In this document: positions 42,009-50,429 of the stretch, one piece after another
Position numbering within the stretch: position 1 is the first letter of the stretch
How the letters are laid out: each line of letters begins with the position of its first letter
NCBI RefSeq assembly: GCF_001884105.1
Contig: NZ_MACI01000078.1
Location: 1 to 64,000, forward strand
Length of the DNA: 64,000 nucleotides
Direction: 5' to 3'
DNA from: Bacillus luti
Lineage (GTDB): Bacteria > Bacillota > Bacilli > Bacillales > Bacillaceae_G
The notes under the pieces: generated by a model
What the model saw: the letters and a program-made list of their open reading frames with translations, nothing else
What the model was told of the DNA's origin: nothing
Database searches by the model: none
Made by a program: the position numbers and the translations under genes

Positions 42009-43082
42009 TTAAAAACTAGTTACGAGTAACGCATGCGGATGTTGTGTTTTATACTCATCTTTCCACGGGATGTTTAGTTGTTCCCAAGATTCGCCGCTAT
42101 CATTAGATTGAAACACGCCGTTGTTATTTAAAGTGTAAAACGTATGTGGTTCTGCTTGATTTGTCGCAAACATCGAAATGACTGTACCGATTGCTGATGG
42201 TAGTCCTTGCTGTACTTGCTGGAACGGAGTATCTTTCGTTTTACGATAAATATAAGATTCATAAGGTACACGGTGATGAGCGAGATCAGCACTCGGTGCG
42301 GCAGAAACGAGAATTGTATTACAATCAGCTGGATCGATAGCCATGCTGTATAAATAATGATGCTCAAGTCCGTCACTGCATGAAATCCAGCTATTTCCAC
42401 TGTTATAGCTTTCAAGATATGCGCGATCAGGTCCGCCCATAAATCCGTCACCACATGATGCATAAAGGCGATTTGGTGCCTCAGGGTGCATGAGTAATTG
42501 ATGAGCATCGATAGGAGCACCGAATTTTTTATCAATCCATGTATGTCCTTTATCGTTACTTTGAATAACGGCACCGGCTTCGATTGAAACGTGGATAGTA
42601 TTTGGATTCTGTGGATCCACTGTAATCCAGCGTACGTGATGGGTAAAAGGTCTAGGCGGAAAAGCCCACGTATAAGAAGATAATAATGATTTCATATTTT
42701 TAAGTTCCGTCCACGTTTCACCACCGTTTTCTGAACGGAATAAAGCGCTCGGTTCTGTGCCGACATAAACGACGCCATATCCGTTAACTTGTTCATTAGG
42801 GCTTATCGTAATGGAAGTAATCGAAGAATGTAAAATACCATCTTCTTTTGGAAAATCAAAGTAACGATAAGAATCTCCAATCGGTCTCCATGAATCTCCA
42901 CTATCGTCACTTAACCAGAGACCTCGTCCAAATGTTCCGCAATATACACGGTTTTGTTGGAATGGATCAACGGCGATACAGGTAGGTTGCATATTTTGCA
43001 AGTGATACGCTGTTTCATAGTTACCATATTGTTCTTTCACTACAACAAGTTCACGTTCCATACAGAGAAATAAACGTTTCAT
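42009..43082 (-). CDS. BNR/Asp-box repeat beta-propeller protein
   Basis: A 357-aa protein with at least five Asp-box turns (SxDxGxTW type): SDDSGDSW, SENGGETW, SNDKGHTW, YNSGNSW and SNDSGESW, spaced as in a sialidase/VPS10-like beta-propeller. No signal peptide is evident, so it may be cytoplasmic. AAGGAGG lies before the ATG at 43082; the frame opens earlier at 43121. Often labelled glycosyl hydrolase, but no catalytic residues can be pointed to. Confidence 0.75.
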   Translation of the reverse strand: MKRLFLCMERELVVVKEQYGNYETAYHLQNMQPTCIAVDPFQQNRVYCGTFGRGLWLSDDSGDSWRPIGDSYRYFDFPKEDGILHSSITSITISPNEQVNGYGVVYVGTEPSALFRSENGGETWTELKNMKSLLSSYTWAFPPRPFTHHVRWITVDPQNPNTIHVSIEAGAVIQSNDKGHTWIDKKFGAPIDAHQLLMHPEAPNRLYASCGDGFMGGPDRAYLESYNSGNSWISCSDGLEHHYLYSMAIDPADCNTILVSAAPSADLAHHRVPYESYIYRKTKDTPFQQVQQGLPSAIGTVISMFATNQAEPHTFYTLNNNGVFQSNDSGESWEQLNIPWKDEYKTQHPHALLVTSF

Positions 43083-43263
43083 TTTAGTAACCTCCTTAAA
43101 AATTCTTTTATTAGTAAACAATATGAAAATAAAAAAGAAGTAGTCTTGTTTTTATTTGAGAAAAAGGGATTGTTTAAAAAGTAGCGAAGTGTGTATACAG
43201 AGGAAGTGGGCGTTTAACGGCAGCTAATATGGGATAAAGACGGGGAGTTTGTTCCATACTAAT

Positions 43264-43278
43264 GTACAGATATTGTAC
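43264..43278. promoter_or_regulatory. Short dyad before the cation efflux gene
   Basis: GTACA and TGTAC flank GATAT, 17 bases before the ATG and just upstream of its AAAGGAG. It is a possible operator for a metal-sensing repressor; support is the symmetry and position only. Confidence 0.35.
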
Positions 43279-43294
43279 TTAAAGGAGCATTCGT

Positions 43295-44194
43295 ATGGGA
43301 CATTCACATGATCACGGTCATTCTAACAATAAAAAGGCGCTACTAATTGCTTTTGTATTAACAACAAGTTTTATGATTGCTGAAGTTATTGGGGGATTTG
43401 TAACAAATAGTTTGGCCCTATTATCTGACGCGGGGCATATGTTAAGTGATGCGGTATCTTTAGCTTTAAGTTTACTTGCGTTTAAGCTTGGAGAAAAAAC
43501 GGCAACTGCCGCAAAGACATATGGATATAAGCGAGTCGAGATGCTAGCTGCGTTATGTAACGGTGTCGTTCTTATTGTCATTTCAGTATACATTTTTATT
43601 GAAGCTATTCGTCGCTTTAAAGAACCAGTTGAGATTGCTAGTAATGGGATGCTTATTATTGCTGTACTTGGTCTACTGATTAATATTTTATCAGCTTGGA
43701 TATTAATGAGAGGCGGAGATGTGAAAGGTAATTTGAATTTAAGAAGTGCTTTCTTACACGTATTAGGTGATCTATTAGGATCAGTCGGAGCGATTATTGC
43801 AGCACTACTTATTAAATTTTTTGGATGGACTGCTGCAGATGCGATTGCTAGTATTCTCGTGTCTATTTTAGTCATTATTAGTGGGTGGCGTGTAACACGT
43901 GATACGGTTCACATATTAATGGAAGGTGCACCGCAGCACATAAATGTTGAAGAAGTAAAAAAGACATTGTTAAGTATTGCGATTGTAAAGGAAGTTCATG
44001 ATTTACACATATGGTCTGTCACATCGGATTTTCAAGTATTAACTTGCCACTTGATTATTAAAGGTAATGAAACGCAAAGTGTATTAAAAGAAGCTACGGA
44101 TGTATTAAAGGAGAAGTTTCATGTAGAACATGTCACCATTCAAGTAGAAATTGATGGTGAATTCGCTCATAGTGAGACAACTTGCAAAGTATGA
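43295..44194 (+). CDS. czcD: CDF-family cation efflux protein (CzcD/ZitB type)
   Basis: A 299-aa metal exporter with six membrane helices. It has a histidine-rich start (MGHSHDHGHS), metal-binding HxxxD and related residues in SLALLSDAGHMLSDAVSL and FLHVLGDLLGSVGAIIAALL, and the C-terminal cytoplasmic domain (EEVKKTLLSIAIVKEVHDLH). Exports Zn, Co or Cd in exchange for protons. AAAGGAG precedes the ATG. Confidence 0.9.
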   Translation: MGHSHDHGHSNNKKALLIAFVLTTSFMIAEVIGGFVTNSLALLSDAGHMLSDAVSLALSLLAFKLGEKTATAAKTYGYKRVEMLAALCNGVVLIVISVYIFIEAIRRFKEPVEIASNGMLIIAVLGLLINILSAWILMRGGDVKGNLNLRSAFLHVLGDLLGSVGAIIAALLIKFFGWTAADAIASILVSILVIISGWRVTRDTVHILMEGAPQHINVEEVKKTLLSIAIVKEVHDLHIWSVTSDFQVLTCHLIIKGNETQSVLKEATDVLKEKFHVEHVTIQVEIDGEFAHSETTCKV

Positions 44195-44339
44195 AAGAAA
44201 AAGGATACGAAAAAGTGTCATAACATTTTTCGCACGACATACATATATATAATGTGGCCACAAATACTTTGTAAGGTAAATATTTCATAAGATTACTTTA
44301 CTTATTAAGAATCATCTTTTATAATCAAAAGTGGTAATT

Positions 44340-44358
44340 GATAAAGATTATCATTTTC
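44340..44358. promoter_or_regulatory. Fur box upstream of the FbpA-type gene
   Basis: GATAAAGATTATCATTTTC matches the Fur consensus at 17 of 19 positions and ends 29 bases before the start codon. Confidence 0.8.
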
Positions 44359-44387
44359 AATGATCGTAGAAAGGAGTTTTTTAAAAG

Positions 44388-44558
44388 ATGAGTAGTCAAC
44401 TCCGTTTTGCTGTTGAAAATCGTAAGAGGCATTTAATTGATGAGTTAATTGGAGCAGGTGTGTTTAAAATTCGCGACCGACAATTATACGAGCTGTCTTT
44501 AGAGGAATTGGAAAAAGAGTACGAAGATATGGAAGATTATGCAGATATTCAGGCATAA
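44388..44558 (+). CDS. Fur-regulated basic protein, FbpA type
   Basis: A 56-aa protein: MSSQLRFAVENRKRHLIDEL, then IGAGVFKIRDRQLYELSLEE and an acidic tail. This is the Fur-regulated basic protein family. In B. subtilis the Fbp proteins help a small RNA spare iron. Its Fur box upstream supports the call. AAAGGAG precedes the ATG, and a strong terminator follows. Confidence 0.85.
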   Translation: MSSQLRFAVENRKRHLIDELIGAGVFKIRDRQLYELSLEELEKEYEDMEDYADIQA

Positions 44559-44578
44559 CTATATAGATTAGTAAAAGG

Positions 44579-44616
44579 GGAGCTGGTTACGATTTTGTGT
44601 AACCAGCTCTCCTTTT
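44579..44616 (+). terminator. Terminator of the FbpA-type gene
   Basis: GGAGCTGGTTAC pairs with GTAACCAGCT plus CTCC around an 8-base loop and is followed by TTTT. The T-tract is the same as the left TTTAT of the bcr1 repeat. Confidence 0.8.
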
Positions 44617-44770
44617 ATCCCGCATTAACGGGCAGTAAGACCCCCACCTCAAAATTCAGCGGAAGCAAAGAAGTTAGGTGAGGGATCAACTGCCCGTAAA
44701 AGCCCGATTGGTTCAACTAATAATCAGTGGGGGATGAACAAAACCCCCACTGATTAAAGTTTCACTTTAT
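44614..44770. repeat. bcr1 repeat element with TTTAT duplication
   Basis: The 147-base core 44619-44765 is flanked by TTTAT at 44614-44618 and at 44766-44770. It contains the inverted arms ACGGGCAGT/ACTGCCCGT and ATCAGTGGGGG/CCCCCACTGAT. Length, flanks and structure are those of the mobile bcr1 repeat, described only from the B. cereus group, which duplicates TTTAT on insertion. The right TTTAT overlaps the stop codon of the neighbouring gntR gene. Confidence 0.85.
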
Positions 44771-45438
44771 TTCGTAGAAATTATTTTTTGTATTTCTTTC
44801 ATTGGACGGAGCCAGTTTTGGGACATCATTTGTTCCATTTGTTTTTCATCCTGCTTCTGCAATGCTTGAATGATAGAGTGATGTTCTTCAATAGATTGAC
44901 TTGCTGGAACAAAGTTTTGGAAAAACAAATATTCAAGGCGTAAAACATGAAGCTGCATATTTTCTAGAAAAGGCTCAATATATCGGTTTTTAGCAATAAA
45001 AGTAATTGTATTGTGGAATTGTATATCTAGTTGTAAAGCTCGTTTTGAGTTTTTTTCCTCTATAGATTGTTGAAAAGAATTATTTATTTCGGATAATAGT
45101 TTAATATCAGTAGCTGTAATTTTTTGAAGTGCTTGCTTTCCAATAATTGAGTGAAGACCAGCCATCGTCTCATAAATGATAGATACGTCTTCTAATTTAA
45201 TCGGAGCAATTTTCGTTTTTTGCCCAGGTACCATTTCCACTAGACCAGAAAGCTCTAGAATTTGTAACGCCTCTCTAACTGGCGTTCTACTTACTCCAAG
45301 TGCTTCAGCCAATTCCCCATCATTAATTTTTTCATCAGGCTGTAGTACACCTTCAATAATCCAATCTTGTAGTTGATTTAAAACGAGTGATTTTGCCGAA
45401 ACTCTTCCTGGTTTTTTATAATTTTGAGGGACAGGCAT
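44767..45438 (-). CDS. GntR-family (FCD) transcriptional regulator
   Basis: A 223-aa regulator. The winged HTH (about 15-75) reads NQLQDWIIEGVLQPDEKIND then LAEALGVSRTPVREALQILE. The FCD effector domain follows (QLDIQFHNTITFIAKNRY gives its metal-binding histidine block). The frame opens at 45486, but that overlaps the upstream gene; the ATG at 45438 behind AAAGGATTG fits better. It is second in the eamA-gntR unit, and its stop lies in the bcr1 flank. Confidence 0.87.
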   Translation of the reverse strand: MPVPQNYKKPGRVSAKSLVLNQLQDWIIEGVLQPDEKINDGELAEALGVSRTPVREALQILELSGLVEMVPGQKTKIAPIKLEDVSIIYETMAGLHSIIGKQALQKITATDIKLLSEINNSFQQSIEEKNSKRALQLDIQFHNTITFIAKNRYIEPFLENMQLHVLRLEYLFFQNFVPASQSIEEHHSIIQALQKQDEKQMEQMMSQNWLRPMKEIQKIISTK

Positions 45439-45454
45439 AGTGAATTCAATCCTT

Positions 45455-46420
45455 TCATTGTATATTTTCCTTTTTCGCATGAACAAGTTTTAATTTTGAT
45501 TTTCCTTCATCCGGCTTTTGGCTTAATATGAGCACCATTATAATGACGCAAAAAGCGCCTAATAATTGAAAAGATTGAAACGGTACGTGCAATATAAGTA
45601 CAGAAGAAATAATAGCCGCAAGCGGTTCTGTGCAACCGAATAATGTTGTTTCTTTCGGAGTAAGGTATCTTATGCTGTCTAAGTATAAATAAAATGCGAT
45701 GAGTGTCCCGAAAATGACGACAAATGAAATGAGCGGGAGGGTACTTAGTTTTACATATTTCATAGTTGATAATAAAATGAATTCGTTTGTGGAAATAAAA
45801 TGCAATATCGTTACGCTAATCCCCCCAATGATCATGCCCCATCCAACGATAACGGATGAAGACCATTTTTCTAACAACTCCTTTGAATATAAACTATAAA
45901 ATGCAAGAGACAGTCCAGATAAAATCCCCCAAATAATAGCTGGTGTAGATACAGCTAAGTTATAAACAGACCCGTTTGTTAGTAAGAGGAAAGTTCCTAC
46001 TAATGATAGGAAGATTGAAATGAAATCAATTTTTGATGGACGAATGTTCCATTTGAATAGTAAGTATACAGTGATAAATATAGGGGCTAAATATTGTAAC
46101 AATGTTGCAACGGCAGCATTTCCTTCTTTAATAGAAGCAAAGTACGTGTATTGTACAGCAAGCATACCGAATAGGCCAAACAAAATCATTTTAATAGCAT
46201 CAGATTTTTGTTTCCATATGCCGAATATTTCTTTTTTTCTCGTTCCAAATGATGAAATAAAGAGTAAGATAGTGCCGGATATAAGTAAACGGATTGTAAC
46301 TAACCATTCAGTAGAAACATTTTCATATTGAAAAAGTTGTTGTGCAGCGGTTCCGGACAAGCCCCATAAACAAGCACCAATTACAACCATAATGATTCCT
46401 TTTAAACGATTTGGATCCAT
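45455..46420 (-). CDS. EamA/DMT-family transporter
   Basis: A 321-aa protein with ten membrane helices in two EamA repeats (MVVIGACLWGLSGTAAQQLF begins the first; AIIWGILSGLSLAFYSLYSK the second). The repeat marker GCTEPLAAIISSVLI is near the C-terminus. It exports metabolites of unknown kind. The frame opens at 46534, but AAAGGAGG upstream favours the ATG at 46420. GntR follows by 16 bases. Confidence 0.88.
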   Translation of the reverse strand: MDPNRLKGIIMVVIGACLWGLSGTAAQQLFQYENVSTEWLVTIRLLISGTILLFISSFGTRKKEIFGIWKQKSDAIKMILFGLFGMLAVQYTYFASIKEGNAAVATLLQYLAPIFITVYLLFKWNIRPSKIDFISIFLSLVGTFLLLTNGSVYNLAVSTPAIIWGILSGLSLAFYSLYSKELLEKWSSSVIVGWGMIIGGISVTILHFISTNEFILLSTMKYVKLSTLPLISFVVIFGTLIAFYLYLDSIRYLTPKETTLFGCTEPLAAIISSVLILHVPFQSFQLLGAFCVIIMVLILSQKPDEGKSKLKLVHAKKENIQ

Positions 46421-46451
46421 AAGGTATATAGTCCTCCTTTCAAAAAAACAT

Positions 46452-46467
46452 ATATTGGATACAATAT
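46452..46467. promoter_or_regulatory. Candidate GntR operator before the eamA-gntR operon
   Basis: ATATTGGATACAATAT has perfect 6-base arms around GATA, close to the ATTGTATACAAT pattern of FCD-type GntR regulators. It lies about 32 bases before the eamA start. Confidence 0.5.
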
Positions 46468-46571
46468 GCAATATATCACAGAAAGAAACATCAATAAACT
46501 GAAATTTCTTACTTAATGTAAAGTTGTTATTCAAATTAAAGAAAATTTGTTAAATAAGAGAACAATAAAAT

Positions 46572-46603
46572 AAAAAGGATTCCGTTTACGGAAGCCTTTT
46601 TAT
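46572..46603 (-). terminator. Terminator of the COG0523 GTPase gene
   Basis: AAAAGG plus TTCCGT pairs with ACGGAA plus CCTTTT, with a one-base mismatch, directly after the GTPase stop codon. T residues follow on the minus strand. Confidence 0.75.
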
Positions 46604-46609
46604 TTTGGA

Positions 46610-47797
46610 TTATGAAGTGTAAGTAAAAGCTGGAATAGGATCAACAAATATACCCCAATCTTGTTTCATTTCTTTTTCTGTTAATAGACAGCTATCTAAT
46701 GATTGTTCAATTAAAGAACGATTCATGTTAATTCCGATAAATACGAGTTCAGTTATTCGATCTCCGTATCGTTCATCCCAGTTTTTCAATACTTCGGGTT
46801 CTTCTGTAATGATTTGATTTTTTTCAGTTTCAGGTAATGCGGCTATCCATTCACCGGCACCTTGAATTGTAATAGAGGAACCTGCTTGAGATAGAAGGCC
46901 AATCATATTATTACGAGAGGCAAGCCAGAAAAATCCTTTCGCTCTCACAACATCTAAAGGCCATTTCTCTAACCAATTCATAAGGCGTTCAGGATGGAAA
47001 GGATATTTACGACGGTACACGAAGGAATTAATACCGTATTCTTCAGTTTCAGGTGCATGATGTTTACTATTTAACTCTTGAATCCATCCTGCTGATTGAC
47101 TAGCTTCTTCATAATTAAATAAACGAGTGTTTAAGATTTCTTGTAAGGGTACTCTGCTAAATGAAGATTCAATAATTTTTGCACCTGGATTTAATTTTTT
47201 TAGTAAATGATGAAGTTCTTTTCTATCTTCTTTTTCTAATAAATCGATTTTATTAAGAATAATGACATTCGCAAACTCAATTTGATCAATTAATAAATCA
47301 ATAACTTCCCGGTTATCATTTTCATCGATTGCCTGTTTTCGGTCTAGTAAGCTTTCTCCATCTGCAAAATCATCCCAAAATCTATTTGCGTCTACAACTG
47401 TAACCATCGTATCGAGGCGACAATTTTTCGTTAAATCAATGTTAAGAACTTCGTCGGTATAAGTAAACGTTTGGGCAACTGGAATAGGCTCACTTATACC
47501 TGAAGACTCAATTACAATATAGTCAATATCGCCATTTTCGACAAGACGATTCACCTCTATTATTAAATCTTCTCGTAGTGTACAGCAAATACAGCCATTT
47601 TGAATTTCTACTAGTTTCTCTTCCGTGCGTGAAAAACCACCTTTTTTTATAAGAGACGCATCAATGTTTATTTCGCTCATATCATTAACGATAACAGCTA
47701 TTTTTAAGTTGTTTTTATTAGTCAAAATATGATGTAGTAAAGTGGTTTTCCCAGCTCCTAAAAATCCACTTAATACGGTAATAGGTACTTTTTTCAT
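46610..47797 (-). CDS. COG0523/CobW-type GTPase, zinc metallochaperone (ZagA/YciC-like)
   Basis: A 395-aa G3E GTPase. P-loop GFLGAGKTT is at 11-19, the metal-binding CxCC is present as GCICCTLREDL, switch elements include ESSGISEPIPVAQTF, and NKxD is ILNKIDLL. A CobW C-terminal domain follows. A frame extension to 47953 is unlikely to be used; AAAGGAGAG precedes the ATG at 47797. A Zur box upstream supports a role in zinc shortage, handing zinc to essential enzymes. It is divergent from the permease pair. Confidence 0.9.
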   Translation of the reverse strand: MKKVPITVLSGFLGAGKTTLLHHILTNKNNLKIAVIVNDMSEINIDASLIKKGGFSRTEEKLVEIQNGCICCTLREDLIIEVNRLVENGDIDYIVIESSGISEPIPVAQTFTYTDEVLNIDLTKNCRLDTMVTVVDANRFWDDFADGESLLDRKQAIDENDNREVIDLLIDQIEFANVIILNKIDLLEKEDRKELHHLLKKLNPGAKIIESSFSRVPLQEILNTRLFNYEEASQSAGWIQELNSKHHAPETEEYGINSFVYRRKYPFHPERLMNWLEKWPLDVVRAKGFFWLASRNNMIGLLSQAGSSITIQGAGEWIAALPETEKNQIITEEPEVLKNWDERYGDRITELVFIGINMNRSLIEQSLDSCLLTEKEMKQDWGIFVDPIPAFTYTS

Positions 47798-47816
47798 AAA
47801 ATAATATCTCTCCTTT

Positions 47817-47837
47817 AAATCGTAATGATTACGTTTT
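47817..47837. promoter_or_regulatory. Zur box 1 (facing the COG0523 GTPase)
   Basis: The site contains TCGTAATGATTACG with perfect CGTAAT/ATTACG arms, flanked by AAA and TTTT, the known Bacillus Zur pattern. It lies about 20 bases before the GTPase start, over its probable promoter. Confidence 0.85.
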
Positions 47838-47870
47838 ATATTAAATGATGAAAAAGAAAAAATCAATAAT

Positions 47871-47891
47871 AAATCATAATGATTACGATTT
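47871..47891. promoter_or_regulatory. Zur box 2 (facing the permease operon)
   Basis: A second copy with core TCATAATGATTACGA, one base off the full dyad. It lies about 95 bases before the permease start, 54 bases from box 1. Each divergent unit thus has its own site. Confidence 0.8.
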
Positions 47892-47985
47892 GAGAATAGA
47901 AATAGACTATACAATTTGTGTTGTAGTTGTATGAAATATTTGGACAAGCACACTATTTAATTATGAATAAAGCGGGGAGATAGTA

Positions 47986-48963
47986 TTGATCTTTAATAGA
48001 GTTTCAAAAGAATTAATAGGAATAGCTCTTATTGCTATATTTATCTTTTTATTATTTTTTGTGGATTTTACAAGTCTAGCAAATTTGCATAAAAGTATTC
48101 CACAAGAATGGCTGAATGTGAATACGGTGTTTTTAAGTATTACTTTTGAAGCAATACCCTTTATTTTATTAGGCGTAGTTATTTCTTCTCTTATTCAAGT
48201 ATTTTTGACGGAAGACATGATTCAAAAAGTATTGCCGAAAACGCCTATTGTTGCAATGATGCCAGCAGTGTTTGTTGGGATTGTTTTCCCAATGTGTGAA
48301 TGTGTTATTGTACCAATTGTAAGAAGGCTGATTCAAAAAGGCTTACCTCTTCATGTGGGAATTGTCATTTTGCTTAGTGCACCTATTATGAATCCTGTTG
48401 TTCTTTTATCTACCGTATATGCGTTTCCAAAAAATGATGTGATTGTATATGCCCGTTTTGGTATAACAATTCTTGTCGCTCTATTCATAGGTCTACTCGT
48501 GTATTATTGCTATCGCGGCAAAAATATTTTAAAACATGTAGAGGTTCCAGTTCAGAAAAAACAAAAAAAGAGCTGGAGGGATGTTGTGAATCACACTGTT
48601 GATGAATTTTTTGATACTGGTAAATATTTATTAATTGGTGCTTTTTTAGCGAGTGTATTTCAAACGTTTTTTGATCGGAATATACTTGATACAGTAGCAC
48701 ATAACGAAGTGATTGCCCCAATTATTATGATGGGATTTGGTTATGTTTTATCAATTTGTTCAGCAGCCGATGCGTTTATAGCGGCATCTTTTGGACATGT
48801 ATTTTCGACAAAATCAATTCTCGCATTTCTTGTGTTTGGACCTATGCTTGATTTGAAAAATACGTTAATGCTATTTGCATATTTTCAAAAGAGGTTTGTA
48901 TTCTTTTTGATTGGAATTGTAATTTTATCGGTGTATATTATCTTGCAAATTACAATGTTATAG
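47986..48963 (+). CDS. Membrane permease (DUF318/ArsP, YcgR type)
   Basis: A 325-aa protein with about eight membrane helices and the family signature GIVFPMCECVIVPIVRRLIQ (cysteine-containing, about 105-125), then LLSAPIMNPVVLLSTVY. Start is TTG behind GGGGAG. Such permeases pair with a TIGR03943 protein, as here. Zur boxes upstream imply that zinc shortage turns it on; it may move zinc or a zinc-binding compound. Confidence 0.85.
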   Translation: MIFNRVSKELIGIALIAIFIFLLFFVDFTSLANLHKSIPQEWLNVNTVFLSITFEAIPFILLGVVISSLIQVFLTEDMIQKVLPKTPIVAMMPAVFVGIVFPMCECVIVPIVRRLIQKGLPLHVGIVILLSAPIMNPVVLLSTVYAFPKNDVIVYARFGITILVALFIGLLVYYCYRGKNILKHVEVPVQKKQKKSWRDVVNHTVDEFFDTGKYLLIGAFLASVFQTFFDRNILDTVAHNEVIAPIIMMGFGYVLSICSAADAFIAASFGHVFSTKSILAFLVFGPMLDLKNTLMLFAYFQKRFVFFLIGIVILSVYIILQITML

Positions 48964-48975
48964 GGGGAGGAAAGA

Positions 48976-49860
48976 ATGGGGGAACAGAATCAGAAGGTAT
49001 ATCACCGCTATATTCGTGGCATTATTTTAATTGGTTTAGCAATGCTTTTATTTAAACTACTTGTCACAGGAAATATTTATAATTTTATTGCTCCAAAAAT
49101 GATTAAATTTACGTATATAGCTTTTGTATTCATTTTACTTCTTGGTTCCTTACAAGTTTGGGGAGATGGAAGAGAGGATCAAGATGACTGTAATTGTTGT
49201 AAAAATCATAGGACATCAAAATCCAGAATGAAAAGTTTTTTTGTATATGCTTTATTTGTCGTTCCAATTATTAGTGCTTTTCTATTTGCAGGTGTAACAA
49301 TTGACGGAAGTTTAGCAGCCAAAAGGGGCCTGAATCAAAGTGCACAGGCGAGAAGTATGGAAAAGAACGAAAAAGAGGGAAGAGAAGAAAATTCTGATTG
49401 GCGAGAAGTATTAGTTAATCAAGATGAAACATCCAACTTATCAACAACGTATCAATCAGAAGAACAATTAACAAAAAGTATGTTAAAGCAGCACAAAATA
49501 CAAGTAAAGGATAAGGATTATGTTCAGGTAATGAATATAATTGGACAAGATGTTAATGGGTTTAAAGGGAAAGAAATTACATTCTCAGGGTTTATATATA
49601 ATGATAAAGATGTGTCGGGTGATAAAGTGGTAGTAGCTCGATACGGCATAACTTGTTGTATTGCGGATGCATCAGTCTGGGGGATGATTGCTACAGGACA
49701 AGATGTCGAAAAATTTTCAGAAGAAACATGGGTGAAAATAACAGGTTTATTAGATGGAACGACATATAAAAGAACGCTATTTCCACTTTTGAAAATAAGT
49801 AAAGTAGAAAAGATTAATAAGCCAACAGATCCATATGTATATGATAGTTTACCTCAATAA
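48976..49860 (+). CDS. TIGR03943-family membrane protein (YcgQ type)
   Basis: A 294-aa protein with an N-terminal membrane pair (about 15-60), a cysteine patch (DDCNCCKNH, about 72-80) that could bind metal, and another helix (about 92-112). A C-terminal outer domain with KGKEITFSGFIYNDKD and ARYGITCCIADASVWGMIA follows. It is the usual partner of the permease before it (12-base gap). Zinc handling is inferred from the Zur boxes and the cysteines. Confidence 0.83.
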   Translation: MGEQNQKVYHRYIRGIILIGLAMLLFKLLVTGNIYNFIAPKMIKFTYIAFVFILLLGSLQVWGDGREDQDDCNCCKNHRTSKSRMKSFFVYALFVVPIISAFLFAGVTIDGSLAAKRGLNQSAQARSMEKNEKEGREENSDWREVLVNQDETSNLSTTYQSEEQLTKSMLKQHKIQVKDKDYVQVMNIIGQDVNGFKGKEITFSGFIYNDKDVSGDKVVVARYGITCCIADASVWGMIATGQDVEKFSEETWVKITGLLDGTTYKRTLFPLLKISKVEKINKPTDPYVYDSLPQ

Positions 49861-49947
49861 AAAAGGGCTAATTCTTCATCTTTTTATGAAATAAAATCAT
49901 AATTACAATGACAAAAAAGTAAAGATAAGAGTAATTTGGTTTGTTAA

Positions 49948-50106
49948 AAATGTGTGTATAAGTTTTGGGATGAGGTAAAAGAGAAGCACCCTCATTTTCA
50001 ATTTGAGCATTCATATGGACTTGGAATATTATTTCCAAAAGGTTGTAGTGATAAGGTTGCGGAATTACTTAAAAACAAAGAAGAAATACAAAATATGTAT
50101 AAATAA
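49948..50106 (+). pseudogene. C-terminal remnant of a methyltransferase-like protein
   Basis: An open stretch with no start codon reads FWDEVKEKHPHFQFEHSYGL then GILFPKGCSDKVAELLKNKE and stops. The W.E.K..P.F.F.H..GLG pattern reminds me of the end of class I methyltransferase domains linked to glycosyltransferases. It has stops before it in all nearby frames. It is an orphan 3' end left by a deletion or insertion. The remaining sequence from 49861 to 50429 is AT-rich with no other gene. Confidence 0.45.
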
Positions 50107-50113
50107 AAGTGGA

Positions 50114-50146
50114 GCATGCATCATTTTAATGATGTGTGTTTTTTTG
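50114..50146 (+). terminator. Hairpin terminator behind the remnant
   Basis: GCATGCATCATT pairs imperfectly with AATGATGTGTG and is followed by T residues; probably the former gene's own terminator. Confidence 0.55.
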
Positions 50147-50429
50147 TGGATAAAAATGGTGATTTTTAAAAACTGAGGATAATAGTAAAAAATCTTATTG
50201 TGGCAAATATTAAAAAAGTTATTCTTGGATTGTTCTATATAAAAATGTAACATTTTTTATATTTTCCATTGCGAAAAGTAACATCTACTTTTACAATAGA
50301 AAAGGTGTTATATTATACTGGAAAAATAAATCGAAATAATATGAAAATTTTGTTTTGTCTTCGCTAATTGTATATTACATACATGTAAGACGACACACGT
50401 CATGTTATCGACTTGTAAGGAGAGAAAAA

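Noticed and set aside
44619-44765. The bcr1 block as a CRISPR repeat or riboswitch
   Set aside because: It is a single copy with TTTAT flanks and has no spacer array; a bcr1 element explains it.
47817-47891. The two dyads as Fur boxes
   Set aside because: The TCGTAAT.ATTACGA symmetry and the zinc-chaperone GTPase next to it fit Zur better than Fur.
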